Below, piece after piece: positions 21,002 to 44,357 of a stretch of 64,000 nucleotides of DNA. The translations under genes were made by a program, and so were the position numbers. This DNA is from Xenopus tropicalis (Eukaryota > Chordata > Amphibia > Anura > Pipidae): contig NC_030677.2 of assembly GCF_000004195.4 (NCBI RefSeq), positions 104,506,329-104,570,328 of the forward strand, in the 5' to 3' direction. The notes under the pieces were generated by a model. That model was given only the letters and a program-made list of their open reading frames with translations. It ran no database searches and was not told where the DNA came from. How positions within the stretch are numbered: the stretch's first letter is position 1; each line of letters starts with the position of its first letter.

Positions 21002-21490
21002 GTAATTATTTAATCATATATTCCTAAAATGTGTACATTCATAGCTGCTACCCAAATTACTTAAGTAAAAGTTTATTTAAAAGTTAACTTTTTGCTAATG
21101 GACAAAAATGTTTAGCTGAAGAATTTGAATGCTTAAGAATTTGAATGAGGTAATGCAATAAAAGTTACAAACAATGCTCCAGAACAACTATGATCCCCAG
21201 GCAATCAGAGTGGTAGCAAGAGCAATAACCTTGAAATGAAACCGTTTATAACATACATTTTAAAAAAGAAGGTTTGCCACTATTCGGGAGGGCGGCAGAT
21301 TACACATTATAACATACAACCCTCTTTGTGCTATATGCGCACCTTAGGTAACTGCATACGTAAAATGTATCTATGTTAAAATGCCCAAGCTGTTTCTCTC
21401 TACACACAGATTCCCTCGTAACATTGTTTCCAAGCAACTGCTTGTTTTTTTTTAATTCCCACGTATAGGTAAAGATGCTCTATATAAATT
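21002..21490. other. Intergenic stretch upstream of elavl1
   Basis: No gene, RNA or bounded repeat is seen between the last MITE and the elavl1 promoter region. Confidence 0.4.
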
Positions 21491-21499
21491 AAAGCAAGC

Positions 21500-21843
21500 A
21501 CGCAATGCCTGCTGGGAGTCAGAGTACCGCCACTCTCCCGCTCACTCTCACAAACCATTCCATACTCTCTGACCGGATATGGCGCCTAAATTCCGCCCTC
21601 TGATAAACACAGATATTGACCAATTGCTTTAGACTGTCAAAGGCGCCAACCACTTAGGAATGGAAGTGGGCGGTGCTAGCGCCGGCGCTGGTGAATTCCG
21701 CCATGTTGGTTTCTTTTTTTTTTCTTTTTTTTTTTTTTTTGGACCGTGTGACGCTAGAAACTCGCTCGCTGTTCTGGGAACGTCCGAACCGGGACACGGA
21801 CCGAGCCGCTCAGTAGTCTAATAAGAGCGGGAAGCTCCCAGAG
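21500..21843 (+). promoter_or_regulatory. elavl1: elavl1 promoter region and non-coding exon 1
   Basis: A locally GC- and CpG-rich block in AT-rich surroundings. It contains CCAAT (21620-21624), a GC box (gtgggcggtg, about 21666), and CCGCCATGTTGG (21698-21709), a YY1-type element common at or just downstream of housekeeping start sites. A T/C tract follows. The last part ends in a strong donor, CCCAGAG|gtaagag, at 21844, taken as the end of exon 1. No TATA box is seen. The exact start site is unknown. The first ATG of the gene is in exon 2. Confidence 0.6.
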
Positions 21844-24800
21844 GTAAGAGCTGTCCGAGTGTTATATCCCTTAGCGTTAAGCAAGAGACGCCTCAGAATA
21901 GAAGGGAACGCGTGTAGTAGGGTAGGCCCCTAGTGCAGCCCGCCTCCTGGGTACGCTTCCCTGCAGCAGTGCTGAGGGGGAGGGAGCGCGGCCTAGCCAT
22001 ACAGTGAAGTTCGCTGCAGAGTCCTGCTTTCTCTGTTGGGAGTGAATTCTGTTAAAAGATTGGGTTGTTCTCTTTTTGCACTTTTTATGTCATTAAAAGA
22101 TTGCTTTTCGTGGATGCTGACAGTTCTTCTCTCATCCCATACTCGCAGTTGGGCTTGGAGGCTTTGTGGGGACAGCTTGTTCAATTGTCTGAGTACTTGT
22201 TCTCTTGTGTGCCCTCAGATTAAAGGAGCGCAGGGCTATAGTTTATTCACCGGTGCCACAGATTACAGCAGCTCATAACTGCTCTGTGCTTTACAAAGAA
22301 GTTGCACTGTAGGATTATTTGTTGAATTGCACCTTGGAGTTAGAATAGAGTTTTGTTATTGGATAGATCCAAACTCCTCTATCAGGCCTGAAATTCTACA
22401 TTTTAATTCTAAAACATAATAAAAATGACTAATCGTGTTTATTTCTTAGTTGGCATCGGAAATGTGCACCCTTTATCTACTTTTTGTACATTTTATCCTT
22501 ATATACTTTTCTCCACAGCAAAAGTAGAGACCCCCCCCTCAGATGCAACATTTAAACTAAAAGCCATGGAATGAGCACAAGATGGTAAAATTTGGTACTG
22601 CAAAATAAGTGGGACAAAATACTAGAAATTCCTCTCCCCCTTCAAAGTGAGTGGGAATGAGTGAAATCTACAAGTGACTGGCTCTACACTCTTCATGCAG
22701 GGCGCTGCATTTTCCAGCAATACATGCCTGTCATTAGACAGGACCTGTAATGTGATTTGTGCTCATTGTAAATTGGGGGTAATTGCTAGCATTTTGTCTC
22801 TCTCCCATAAAGCAACAACCATACACTGCTTGTTTATCTAGGTTACCAAATGAGCAGATCTCCCCAAATGCCCACCTAAGGTGGGTGATATTGGGCTAAT
22901 TTGATCGTTGACCTAGGGCCAAGTGGTCAAATTAAAATAGCGTCCATAGCCGCAGTTGGAGCAAGGACTGCATCAGTGAGCCAATGCGGTCCCTGATCCA
23001 ACGGAAAATCAAACCTGCCCGATTAAGATCTAGCCAATTTTAGGCCAGCTGTCAGTCAGGCCTGTTGGGGGTGCCCATACAGGGGCAGATAAGCTTTAGA
23101 ATCGGTCTGAAGGGCCTGAATCGGCATCTGAAATCTGCCTGTGTATGGCCATCTTTACTATAGGGCTACACAGGTCACTAGGTGCTCAGCGTGATCCTGC
23201 TTTAGGCACTTAGGTCTTGTTAGTGTTTGAAAGCAAAAGGTGCGGTAGATTTATGCTGCAAAAATGTGGATTGAATACACTTTTTCCCTTTAAATGTGTG
23301 AAGCTTGCTATATACAGTTCAATAAATTATGATTATTTGGCAGCTTATTGGCCCACATCTGGGGACTGACCAACTGTTATCTTGCTGAAGATCAATACAA
23401 TATTTATTGGGCTTGTTTGAAATTCCTGCTAAATGGGAACCACGTCAGCTTGTTACTGTGGTCAGCTCTCAAAGGGGCTGCATAGACCTGCATTAAGATC
23501 CAATTGTTGGTCCCTCAGACCAACAACCAGATAAGCCAGATTTAACCATGCATATGGATGACCAAATTCTGCAAAGATGTTTGGCTTGGTTAACAAGCAA
23601 GCAGCTTTGTTTGTGCATGGGCAGCTTTAGCTCTAGACCTGTAAGGGCAAGTACAGATGTAGCGGCTACAGGAGATTTGTTTTTTCCTGCAGGCAACAAA
23701 CTATTTGAGATTACATTTTAATGGGGATCGCTGCATGTGATACACATTCTATATTACTTAATTGTGGGAAAATGCTTCCTTCTGCATTCTCAGCGATCCA
23801 GCTTAATTGCGTCAAAATGCAGAAGAAAACATTCCCACAATTAAGCTGATCAATTCATGTAAAGTGTTTTACATGTGGCGATCCACATTCTTCTGGGTTT
23901 AAAAGGTATTTTTAGATTTTGTTACCTGCAGGAGAGGAGATCGCCCGTCAGCAAAAACGCGTGATATTTCCCTAAATAAAAACAGTACAGTCTTTGATTC
24001 AGATTAAAAATAGCTGGTCTTTTGAATCTTGTGACTTCTGATTCTGTTTTAAAATCGGTGCCCAAAGGCAAGATGGGAGTGTTAAAGGGACGTTTTGGAG
24101 ATCCACTTGAAATCTGATTGTTGTACTACCGTAATTAAAAAAAAAAATATGCTGTGGCAAAAACTGTCAAAAAGCCTTAAAATCCACCATTGCTTTACAA
24201 TTTTAAATTTACTAGTAAAGAAGCTCAAGGGGTTTATATTCTGGTGCAGAAAGGTGCAGCGCAATACAAAGTGACCTATACACCCGATTTTAAAGCCATT
24301 GTTCCATACTTTGCTGCTGACAGAACCCTGTCCACAGTGTTTGGTTACTACATATGCAGATTCTGCAGCATGTTATGTATTTCATGGGATTCCAATTTTT
24401 AGCAACATCTTTCAGTAAAGTTGTAGTCTAGTCACTGTAGGTTACTACCCTGGCCAGCATTAACTTCCTTTACTCTAGCCATGGGAATTAAGGATTTTTC
24501 TGAGAGAGGAAGTCAGACATCCAAACATGTTTACAAAAAAGGAGAAAAGAAATCCCACATTTCTTTTGATAGAGGACTCAGTGCAGCTTTTCTGTGCTTA
24601 TGGCTGTATTTACATTTGACCTTTCTGCTTACTTAGTTTTAAACTTTTCTTCTCATTTAGTAGATTGTTTTCTCTGCAGTTCTCCACAGTTTAAGTAACA
24701 TTCTACCTACTAAGGAATCCTTTTTTGGTACTGCCCCAGTAAGTTTAAGGAGAAGGAAAGGCTAATAAAGAGTAAATACCGAGCTGCAGGTTTACCTTTA

Positions 24801-25620
24801 GTTCTCTCAATAGTGCCCTTAAGTCTCCCCATATTTCACCTGTTCAGATTATCAGAAGCCAAACAGGAAGAAAAAATGCTGAGTTGTGTAAAGAAAGTTC
24901 CCATAATGACTCACCCCTGCACCGAGACCCAGACCCGGTGTACATGCTCAGTTTGTAAGACTATGTGGAAGCTTCCTGTTGATTGGCTCAGATCCACATT
25001 CCTAACGGGGGAAGTGAGTTGTTAGCATTCTTGAGGGAGGGGGGAGAAGAAGAGAGCTGCGTGTCTGGCACAGGAAAACACACAACAAATCTTTTGACGG
25101 AGAACTCAGTGCAGTGTTTCTGTGAGTGCTTATGGCTGTATTTACATAGACTGTTCTGATAAAGCTTACTTAGTTTTTAACTTTCTTTCTCCTTTAAGCA
25201 TTTTTATATTTTCATAATTTAGCTTTTCTGCTTGCAACAGCATGGTGACTGTCAGGGGATCAGAGCTCTGCCTGTCACCACCCACATTCAGATAGAGGAA
25301 GGCAGCGAATCGATTATATGTCACAAGCCTAAGATCAGAAACAGGCAAAGGATTGTAATAGAATGTTCTACCTTAAATATTGACAGTATAGTAACATTGG
25401 CAAAACCACTATACTGTGTGCAAGGTTGCTCTAAGGAGCACCAGGCCTGGGTCCAGGGTAACTGGTGTGTGCATAACAAGTTCCTCCCCAATTAATTGTC
25501 CTTTTGTTGTCCTTTAACTGTGCTAAGTTGACCCTGTCAAATTTGGATGAAGTTTTTTTCTTTTATCAAATTTAAAAAAAAAAAAAAAAAAATCTAAACT
25601 GGAAATATTTATCTTCACAG
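21844..25620 (+). other. elavl1: elavl1 intron 1 with several MITE relics
   Basis: No exon or RNA gene is recognised. About 22868-23156 and 23330-23560 are relics of the GGTGGCCATAC MITE (the first ends cctgtgtatggccatcttta). About 24540-24662 is a half copy of the T2 MITE that follows at 24749-25193. Confidence 0.5.
24749..25193. mobile_element. T2-family MITE in elavl1 intron 1
   Basis: TTAA at 24745-24748 and 25194-25197 flanks ends GGAGAAGGAAAGGCTAATAAA and AACTTTCTTTCTCCT. The left side (ccgagctgcaggtttacc, ctcaatagtgcccttaagtctcccc) matches the T2 copy in the gypsy element. A half copy sharing ttatggctgtatttacat lies just upstream at 24540-24662. Confidence 0.74.
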
Positions 25621-37684
<12,064 letters not shown>

Positions 37685-40300
37685 CTTGCTCTTAAAATTT
37701 TGTATGTAATAGAGAAATTACGATCTGCTAAGTTGGGGGGAGGGGAATCCATTTTTGTCTTTTTTTTTTTTTTTCTGTTAGTGTTCTCATTGCGCCAATT
37801 TTCAAGTGTGTTTTGTCTTATCAAAATGAAAATTTTTTATACTCTGGGGATGCAACTTACATGTTCAAATGTTTGAGAAACCCCATCGTGTTAGACCAAT
37901 TTTAAGTTCCTTAAGTTATTTACTTTAAATATACAAATAAAATATGGATAGATTTGACTAAAATATACCCTACAGATGGTGTTAAATTGAAGCATGCTTG
38001 AACCTTGAAGATGTTTTAAATTCTTGCTCTGTGGGTTGTTCTATATTTCAGACAATGTGTTTTTTTGTTTTTTTTTTTACCTTTAATGCATCTGTCAAGT
38101 AGGCAGCCTTTTTTCATGGTTACCCCTTCCTATAGAATTTAAAGGCTTATGATATTGAGTTTAGTACTTGCCTGCAGTTAAGTTACCCTAGAGCCAACAG
38201 AGATCCTTTCAGGCTTCATAAGGTAAACATCATTAGTAACAGCATGTCTGTTTATTACGTGCAATCCCGTGTAGGACATGACTAATGACTGTGATTTGTC
38301 TTAAGTAGTAAATTACCATTTATATTTTGGTTTTAAATGAAGGCTTATGTTGGCATGTGTGGAAACGTCACGGCTTAGACTCTACCTTGCCCATATTTTG
38401 TTAGCTGTTGGGATTGTAAATACCTGAGTCCAAAATAAAATACGCCTTCTGCCCCCCCCCCCATCTCATCTTGATTCTCCTGTTGTAAATGAAAACAATG
38501 AATAATGGAGAACAAAAGATGAGAATCTCTACGAAGCATAATTTAAACTGTAAATATATATCTGAATTGGTTTAATCTGGCTGAATACTCTCCATTTATT
38601 CTATTGGTCCTTTATGGGACCCTATTTCTGAGAGAGAGATAAACTTTGCTCAGTTTTTTGTTTTGTTTTGTTTTTTTTCAGTCTGAAAGTCTTTTCTCTT
38701 TTTGTTTTTTTTTGTTTTTTTTTTTCTTCTTTTCATTAGCCCATAGAATGATAGGGATGGACCAAAAAGTTCATAACAAACTATTCCATTATTATATTTA
38801 AAGGTCTAAGGAGAACATTTATGTAGCCATTCTTGACTGATTTTTATCTGGCATATAATGTTTGCCTTGTGCACTCCGTCGTGGTACACATAAATTTCAT
38901 TTAAATAAGCATTCAGTTATTATATGAAGTATAATTCGGATTAATATAGATATCTTGTTTGTACTCCTTAAACATTTGAGCATTGTTTAGTTATTTTCCC
39001 TTTGCATCCCGTTATGACCTTTGTTTTCTGCTTTATGGTTTTTTCCTCAGTTTTTTAACATTTAAAACAGCAGAACCTATTTGAAATTAAATATTAACAG
39101 AGTTTGATTCCTAGTTAAAAATCTAACACTCTTCCCAAGCTTTGTTCCTGTTGATTTTCTTTTGTTTTTTTTTGTGTTTTTGTTTTGTTTGTTTTACTTT
39201 TGCATTTATCATTAAATTTGATTTTGTTTTGCTCAACTTTTGTTTTTTTTGTTTTGTTTTGTTTTTCTTTTTAATAATTTGGTACCTAGGGCATTGAATT
39301 TATTTCTTTTTTAGGTTACATATACATTTCAAAATATCTAGCTGATAGTGGTCCTAACAATTAATGATAAATTTATGCTTTTGGAATAAATGAGATTTAT
39401 TTTTACATATAATTTTGATTGTTTTTCCCTTGAATTTTACTGTAGCAGCACAATTGATACTACAAATATCTTGTTAAACTTGTTTCATCATCAGCATTTT
39501 CACCAACTAGTAAAAGCATCATAAACTGGAGACGCATTGTAGAAAGTATTGGTCCCCCTTTATATACCCACTGTGTGTATGCTCTGTAGAGCTAGAATTT
39601 TCTTCCTTTCTCTACTCATATCTGAATTGCATTTCAGCATATTGTTCAGGCTAATTTCTGATTAATAGGCACTGTGACAATGGTAACTACATATTGATTG
39701 ATAATCAAGACTGCAGGTTCAAAACCCAAAGATAATACACCAGGTACATGTTTGGGCTCTATTTGGAAGTTTTGGGACCTTGGATTTTCCAGATAAAGTT
39801 TTTTCCCCCCCATATATGGTTATCTATCTTAGGATCAAGTACAATGTTCTGTTTCATTAAAACAGAGAAACAGGGCATTATTTTAAATCATATAAGAATT
39901 ATTTGCTTAAAGTGGACTTTACGGGAAATTACCTTCCCTTATTCAGATATTTGCATTTTTTTTCTTCAGATACGAGAATCCATTACCTATGTAAAGTCTT
40001 ATTAATAACATTGTCAGTCCTTTTTACTTCAGCTATTAATTTATAATACATGTAGTGACCTACTTGAATTGTTTGCAGTGCAGATTTTTCAAAAATATTT
40101 TTTTATGTAATTTTGAGGACAGTTTGTTATATACTGTCTTTACAGCCAATTTTTTTTTTTTTTTTCATATAATAGGTTTTAGCATTCCATTTTGGAATAT
40201 GTGCACTAAAGAAAAATACATTGCACAGCCTCAGAATGACTTTTGAGTTTGTCTATAAAGGGGCAATTATTCCCTCTTTGTTCAACATAAGTGCAATGAA
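37685..40300 (+). promoter_or_regulatory. elavl1: elavl1 3'UTR, U-rich, with candidate poly(A) signals
   Basis: The sequence after the stop is strikingly U-rich on the mRNA strand. There are T runs at about 37760 and 38060, and (TTTTG)n-like stretches at 38655-38725 and 39160-39270. AATAAA occurs at 37936-37941 and 38434-38439, so short and long 3'UTR forms are possible. HuR in mammals is known to bind U-rich sites in its own 3'UTR and to be made from alternative poly(A) sites. The same autoregulation here is an inference. Where the UTR ends is unknown. Confidence 0.6.
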
Positions 40301-40441
40301 TAGGGCCGCGTCTGCCATCCCGCCGGCGACTTACATGTTCGCCGGTGGGATGGCAGGGGTAGGCAACTCGGGGAGATTAGTCGCCCGCGAACAGGGAGTT
40401 TTATCGCTGGCGACTAATCTCCCCCGTGTGCCAGAGCCCTT
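40301..40441. mobile_element. Small hairpin MITE (AGGGC...GCCCT)
   Basis: A GC-rich island in AT-rich DNA with nested hairpins: gccatcccgccggcgac against gttcgccggtgggatggc, then gggagattagtcgcc against ggcgactaatctccc. It ends in agagccct. A related, decayed element lies at about 41063-41258 (ggcgactaat motifs). Confidence 0.6.
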
Positions 40442-41062
40442 AAATCCTTGTAATGTAAGATAATTAGATACAAGTGCACAGATAATCGCAAAGTGGAAAG
40501 AGACGGGTTGTATAGTGGTAACCAGATTACCTGGTAAGGACAAAACTTGGAGTAGTTGCCCTGTTTAGATTATGAAATAACAAAAACGATTTTTGAAAGC
40601 ACAAGCCATATTCATTGAACTCTTGGTAACAAGGGAGTATACTGTCCAACACATTGTTTAAGTAGCTTATTTTCAGTTTGAGTTTATTACAAAAAAAAGT
40701 TGTTTTTATGATATTTGTACTACTAACTTATTCACTGGCTCAAGCAGCCTACCTCTACATCGAGTAAAGGCAGTTCTGCAACTCACTTATTTGTATTATC
40801 TTTTGGCTACCAAAAGATAATGGATAAAGGAGTTAGGAAAAAGAGGGCTTGCACAAAAGTCTTTATTCTACATCAGTGAAGAGGAAATGCTGTTTGAGAT
40901 GGTGATCCAAAAGCACTTGTATTTTCCGTTTAGAACGTATACTTGTATGGAAAATAACTAGGCACATGTTACTTTATTATTACTTCTGTAAAGGTGAGTT
41001 TAATTTTTTTTATAGAAATAGTAGTATGACCAATGAAGATGGTTTTGAATCGAGTAACCTTT

Positions 41063-41258
41063 AGGGCGAATACAAACGGGTGATTTGTAGCTGTGCTTTT
41101 AAAAACTTAGTTGCGGCGACTAATCCTTATAGCACTGTAACAATGACGTCCTACTTGGTATATTTCCGCATGTGGAATTAGTGGTCGCAGCGATTAGTTG
41201 CTGTGTTCGAGTTCTTAAGGATCATGGCGACTAATTGTCCCATTTGTCTTCGCCCATG
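41063..41258. repeat. Decayed relative of the 40301 hairpin MITE
   Basis: Left agggcgaatacaaacgggtg faces right cccatttgtcttcgccca as imperfect inverted ends. The interior has gcggcgactaat and atggcgactaatt. Confidence 0.55.
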
Positions 41259-42135
41259 CAGCTTTAGTTGTTAAATACTTGTGGTTTGACAGTTTTAGAA
41301 ATAAGGGGTTTAAAATTGTTTCATGTAAAATGCAGTATTCTTATACATATTTCAACTTATATATTAATGTTTTGTCATACAATGGCATTTCGTGTGGGTC
41401 AAAAATATTCATCCCACACACTGATTTATACACCCTTGCCCGACTGCTCCTTCTCTAAACTTATCAGAGGGATAGGTGAGTGTGAACATATAAACATGTT
41501 GTAGAGAGGTTGTGGGAATGGCTGGGTGACAGCAAATTCAGCACCCCACCCTCCTGCGACCCACCTCTGGGGGTAGTTGGTTGGCCTAAAGCTTCCCAAC
41601 CCTCACATCCTTAATGGCAAAATATGAAAGTATAGATTTCCAAAAGAAGGCCTTTAATACAGTGAGCTCGCTATGCTTTTTCATCTCATTAAACACCTGG
41701 ATGTTTGAAAAAGAAACTTCTTGTTCTAAACTAAAGAAAAAACTTTTGCACTTATCTGTTTTATTCATAAGCTGTACTGTGAGTAATTACTTAACTATAT
41801 TATAGAAAAAGTAATTGGGGTTGTAAGTTTAAATGAACAAAATTGAGCCATATATGTTTACTATATTGCATATCATAATGTCACAATTGTGCTCTCAAAA
41901 GTCACATATGTAACAATATGTTGCTCAATGTGTATTCTACAGTAGTCCGTTTAAAGTTAATGGCAAAGGCTGGTTTTCCTTTGGGTAAAACTGGCAGTTA
42001 CTTTTTTGTGAGGAGCAAAGTGCAGATGACCCATAAAACCCTGGCATCTGCCTTTTTTGTGGGTTGGAGATAGGACCTGTGCTTTTTCTGGGCAGTTTAT
42101 GGGAATGGGATATGGAAATGGCAGAATTACCTTGA

Positions 42136-42540
42136 GGCAGAAGGAAAGGTTAAGTCACTTGGGGGTTCCAAAATGTTAGGCACCCCCAAGTGACCTGAAT
42201 CACTTACCTTGTACCCCGGGCTGGTGCCCCTGTTAGGAGAAAAGTGCACCAGCCCAGAGTACCTGCAGCAAGCGCTTCCTTCTGTTGTCAAAATCCTTGG
42301 GCCGGCACATGCACAGTAAAGTGAAAAGCCGCCTTTTTTTGTTGAATTTCGCCTTTTCGCTCTACTGCGCATGTGCAAGCGCGCGAAGAAGGAAGTGGAT
42401 ACCACACTCGCAGCTACCCCGAGCTGGTGTGGTTTTCTCCTAACAGGGGCACCAGCCCGGAGTAAAAGGTAAGCAATTAAAGCCACTTGGGGGTGCCTAA
42501 CATTTTGGCACCCCCAAGTGACTAAGCCTTTCCTTCTCCT
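42136..42540. mobile_element. T2-type MITE with inner stem-loops
   Basis: The left end GGCAGAAGGAAAGG follows ttga (a mutated TTAA, 42132-42135). The right end CCTTTCCTTCTCCT precedes TTAA (42541-42544). Each end carries its own stem, cacttgggggt...cacccccaagtg (42156-42193 and 42484-42521), and the middle repeats caccagcccggagta and its complement. It is downstream of elavl1; a half copy lies in elavl1 intron 2. Confidence 0.72.
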
Positions 42541-42889
42541 TTAAGAAAATCAGTGACCAAACAACCATGTGCCCAATTGGCCTTTAAAGTTTTTTTCCAT
42601 TTCTTAAAACATGCACTTACACAGAATTATCAGTTCAAAAGAGTATATTTGTTTTATAAAAATAAGCCTCACATGCCAGACTGTTCTCTGGTGAGGTAAA
42701 ATAAAAATTTGGTTGTCCAAACAATAACAATTGTTGAAGCAACGTTTTTATTTAGTTTTCAAAATTCATTACTACTTAATATAAGTCACTTTGAAGGTTC
42801 AAATTATTCGCGGGCAAATTTCAGAGGTCTTGGTCTCTATGTGGTCAGCTTAAATTGCTGTCTTAAGTAATGTGAAACCCAATGTTTAA

Positions 42890-43151
42890 AGGTGGCCATA
42901 CCTTTCCCACGATCATTGGTCATAGGAAAGATTGTTCTTCTACTCTACTAACATTAATACAGGTAAAAACATAGGAATTCTTTACCCGTATCTGATGATT
43001 CAGCATACAATGTTCTAGCACCATCAAAGGCGCCAATCAAAATTTTCAGTCCTGCCTGATCAGTGAGGCAACTATTATCCAAGACTTTTACCATAAACAC
43101 CCCGATAATCATACAAAATTAAGTTTTAGTATAGGTGCGTGTATGGCCACC
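42890..43151. mobile_element. TTAA-target MITE (GGTGGCCATAC ends)
   Basis: TTAA at 42886-42889 and 43152-43155. Ends GGTGGCCATACC and GTGCGTGTATGGCCACC are inverted. The interior shares aaaggcgccaatcaaaattt-like sequence with the element at 5505-5845. Confidence 0.72.
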
Positions 43152-43155
43152 TTAA

Positions 43156-44070
43156 GGCGACCGGTCTCAGAACAAATGGTGCCATAATGATTGTTCTGCA
43201 AAGTTATTTTGTTTGCAGCATTTAAAATGTTTTTGTAGAGTTTTGTGAATGTGATAGTATAGAAACACCTCTACCTGTGCTCTACCTGTATAATTTTTTT
43301 TTTTTATCAGATGTTTTGTAATGACTTGCTTTTTAAAATGCCCAGTGTTTTTAATGGGTTAAATGTAATTGTAATCCAGGAATGAAGGGGCCTGAAATAG
43401 TGGTGTGTATATGCCCTGACATTGTTTCCATGTGAAAAGATATTGTCTTGGGTATTTTCTACCATTTTTGTCCTGGTGGCTTTTTTTTCCGGGAAAATTC
43501 TGAGAAAACTAAAGGCCAAACTGCCCTATTCTGCATTGTAGAAAGTTTTTGGCTGTATAACAGTGTTTGTAGTTCTGGATTCAGCACTGGACTACAAACC
43601 ATCTTGTTCAAAAGGTACATCAGTTTATACTTCTGTTCATTTTGTCATTGAAGCAATCTGTAAAATTTCTTCTGATTTTAATGCACCTTTTCTTTTATTA
43701 TTATTGTAGAATGTTTCCCCACTTTACCTTACTGAAGGCATTTGTAGGTCACCTTCCATGCACTGCATACTTAAGATATACTATAATCAAGTTTTAATAT
43801 TCAACCTTAAATTGGTTTCTAATACCCAACCTCTTTATCTTCCCTTTCCTTACAGAAAGTGGAACATTAGCTATTACAAGGTGCATCTATAATGCTTTGA
43901 GGTTGTGGCATCCTGAGACACAGTAAATATTGCTCAGGGCAAAGTATTGTTTCACAATACACAAACAATATTGCTAGGTACATTTACAGCAGTTTTTTTT
44001 GGTGGAGAAAACATCAATACAGCCTGCTGCAACACTGATTGTGTAATAATAATGTAATATCTTGCATTAC
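43156..44070. other. Stretch downstream of elavl1, nothing recognised
   Basis: AT-rich sequence without a gene. It may be elavl1 3'UTR or intergenic. No bounded repeat is seen. Confidence 0.35.
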
Positions 44071-44073
44071 ACC

Positions 44074-44355
44074 AGTGATCCCCAACCAGTGGCTCTGGGG
44101 CAACATGTTGCTCACCAACCCCTTGGATGTTTGCCCCCAAACCAGGTAGTTATTTTTGAATTCCTGATTGGCGGCAAGTTTTTGGTTGGATAAAAACAAG
44201 ATTTACTACCAAATAAAGCCTTTAAGCTGTAGTGTGCAAAGAGGCTGCCTAACAGCCAGTCTTAGCCCTTTTTGGCACCTCCAAAAACTTTTATGATGAT
44301 GTGTTGCTCTCCAAGACTTTTTACATTTGAAAGTAAGAAAGGCTGGGGACCCCTG
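44074..44355. mobile_element. hAT MITE, CAGTGATCCCCAACC family, copy 3
   Basis: The left end CAGTGATCCCCAACCAGTGG faces the right end GGCTGGGGACCCCTG. Flanks cattacac and cattataa are a partly decayed 8-bp duplication. It shares aacatgttgctcaccaacccc with the other copies. Confidence 0.68.
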
Positions 44356-44357
44356 CA

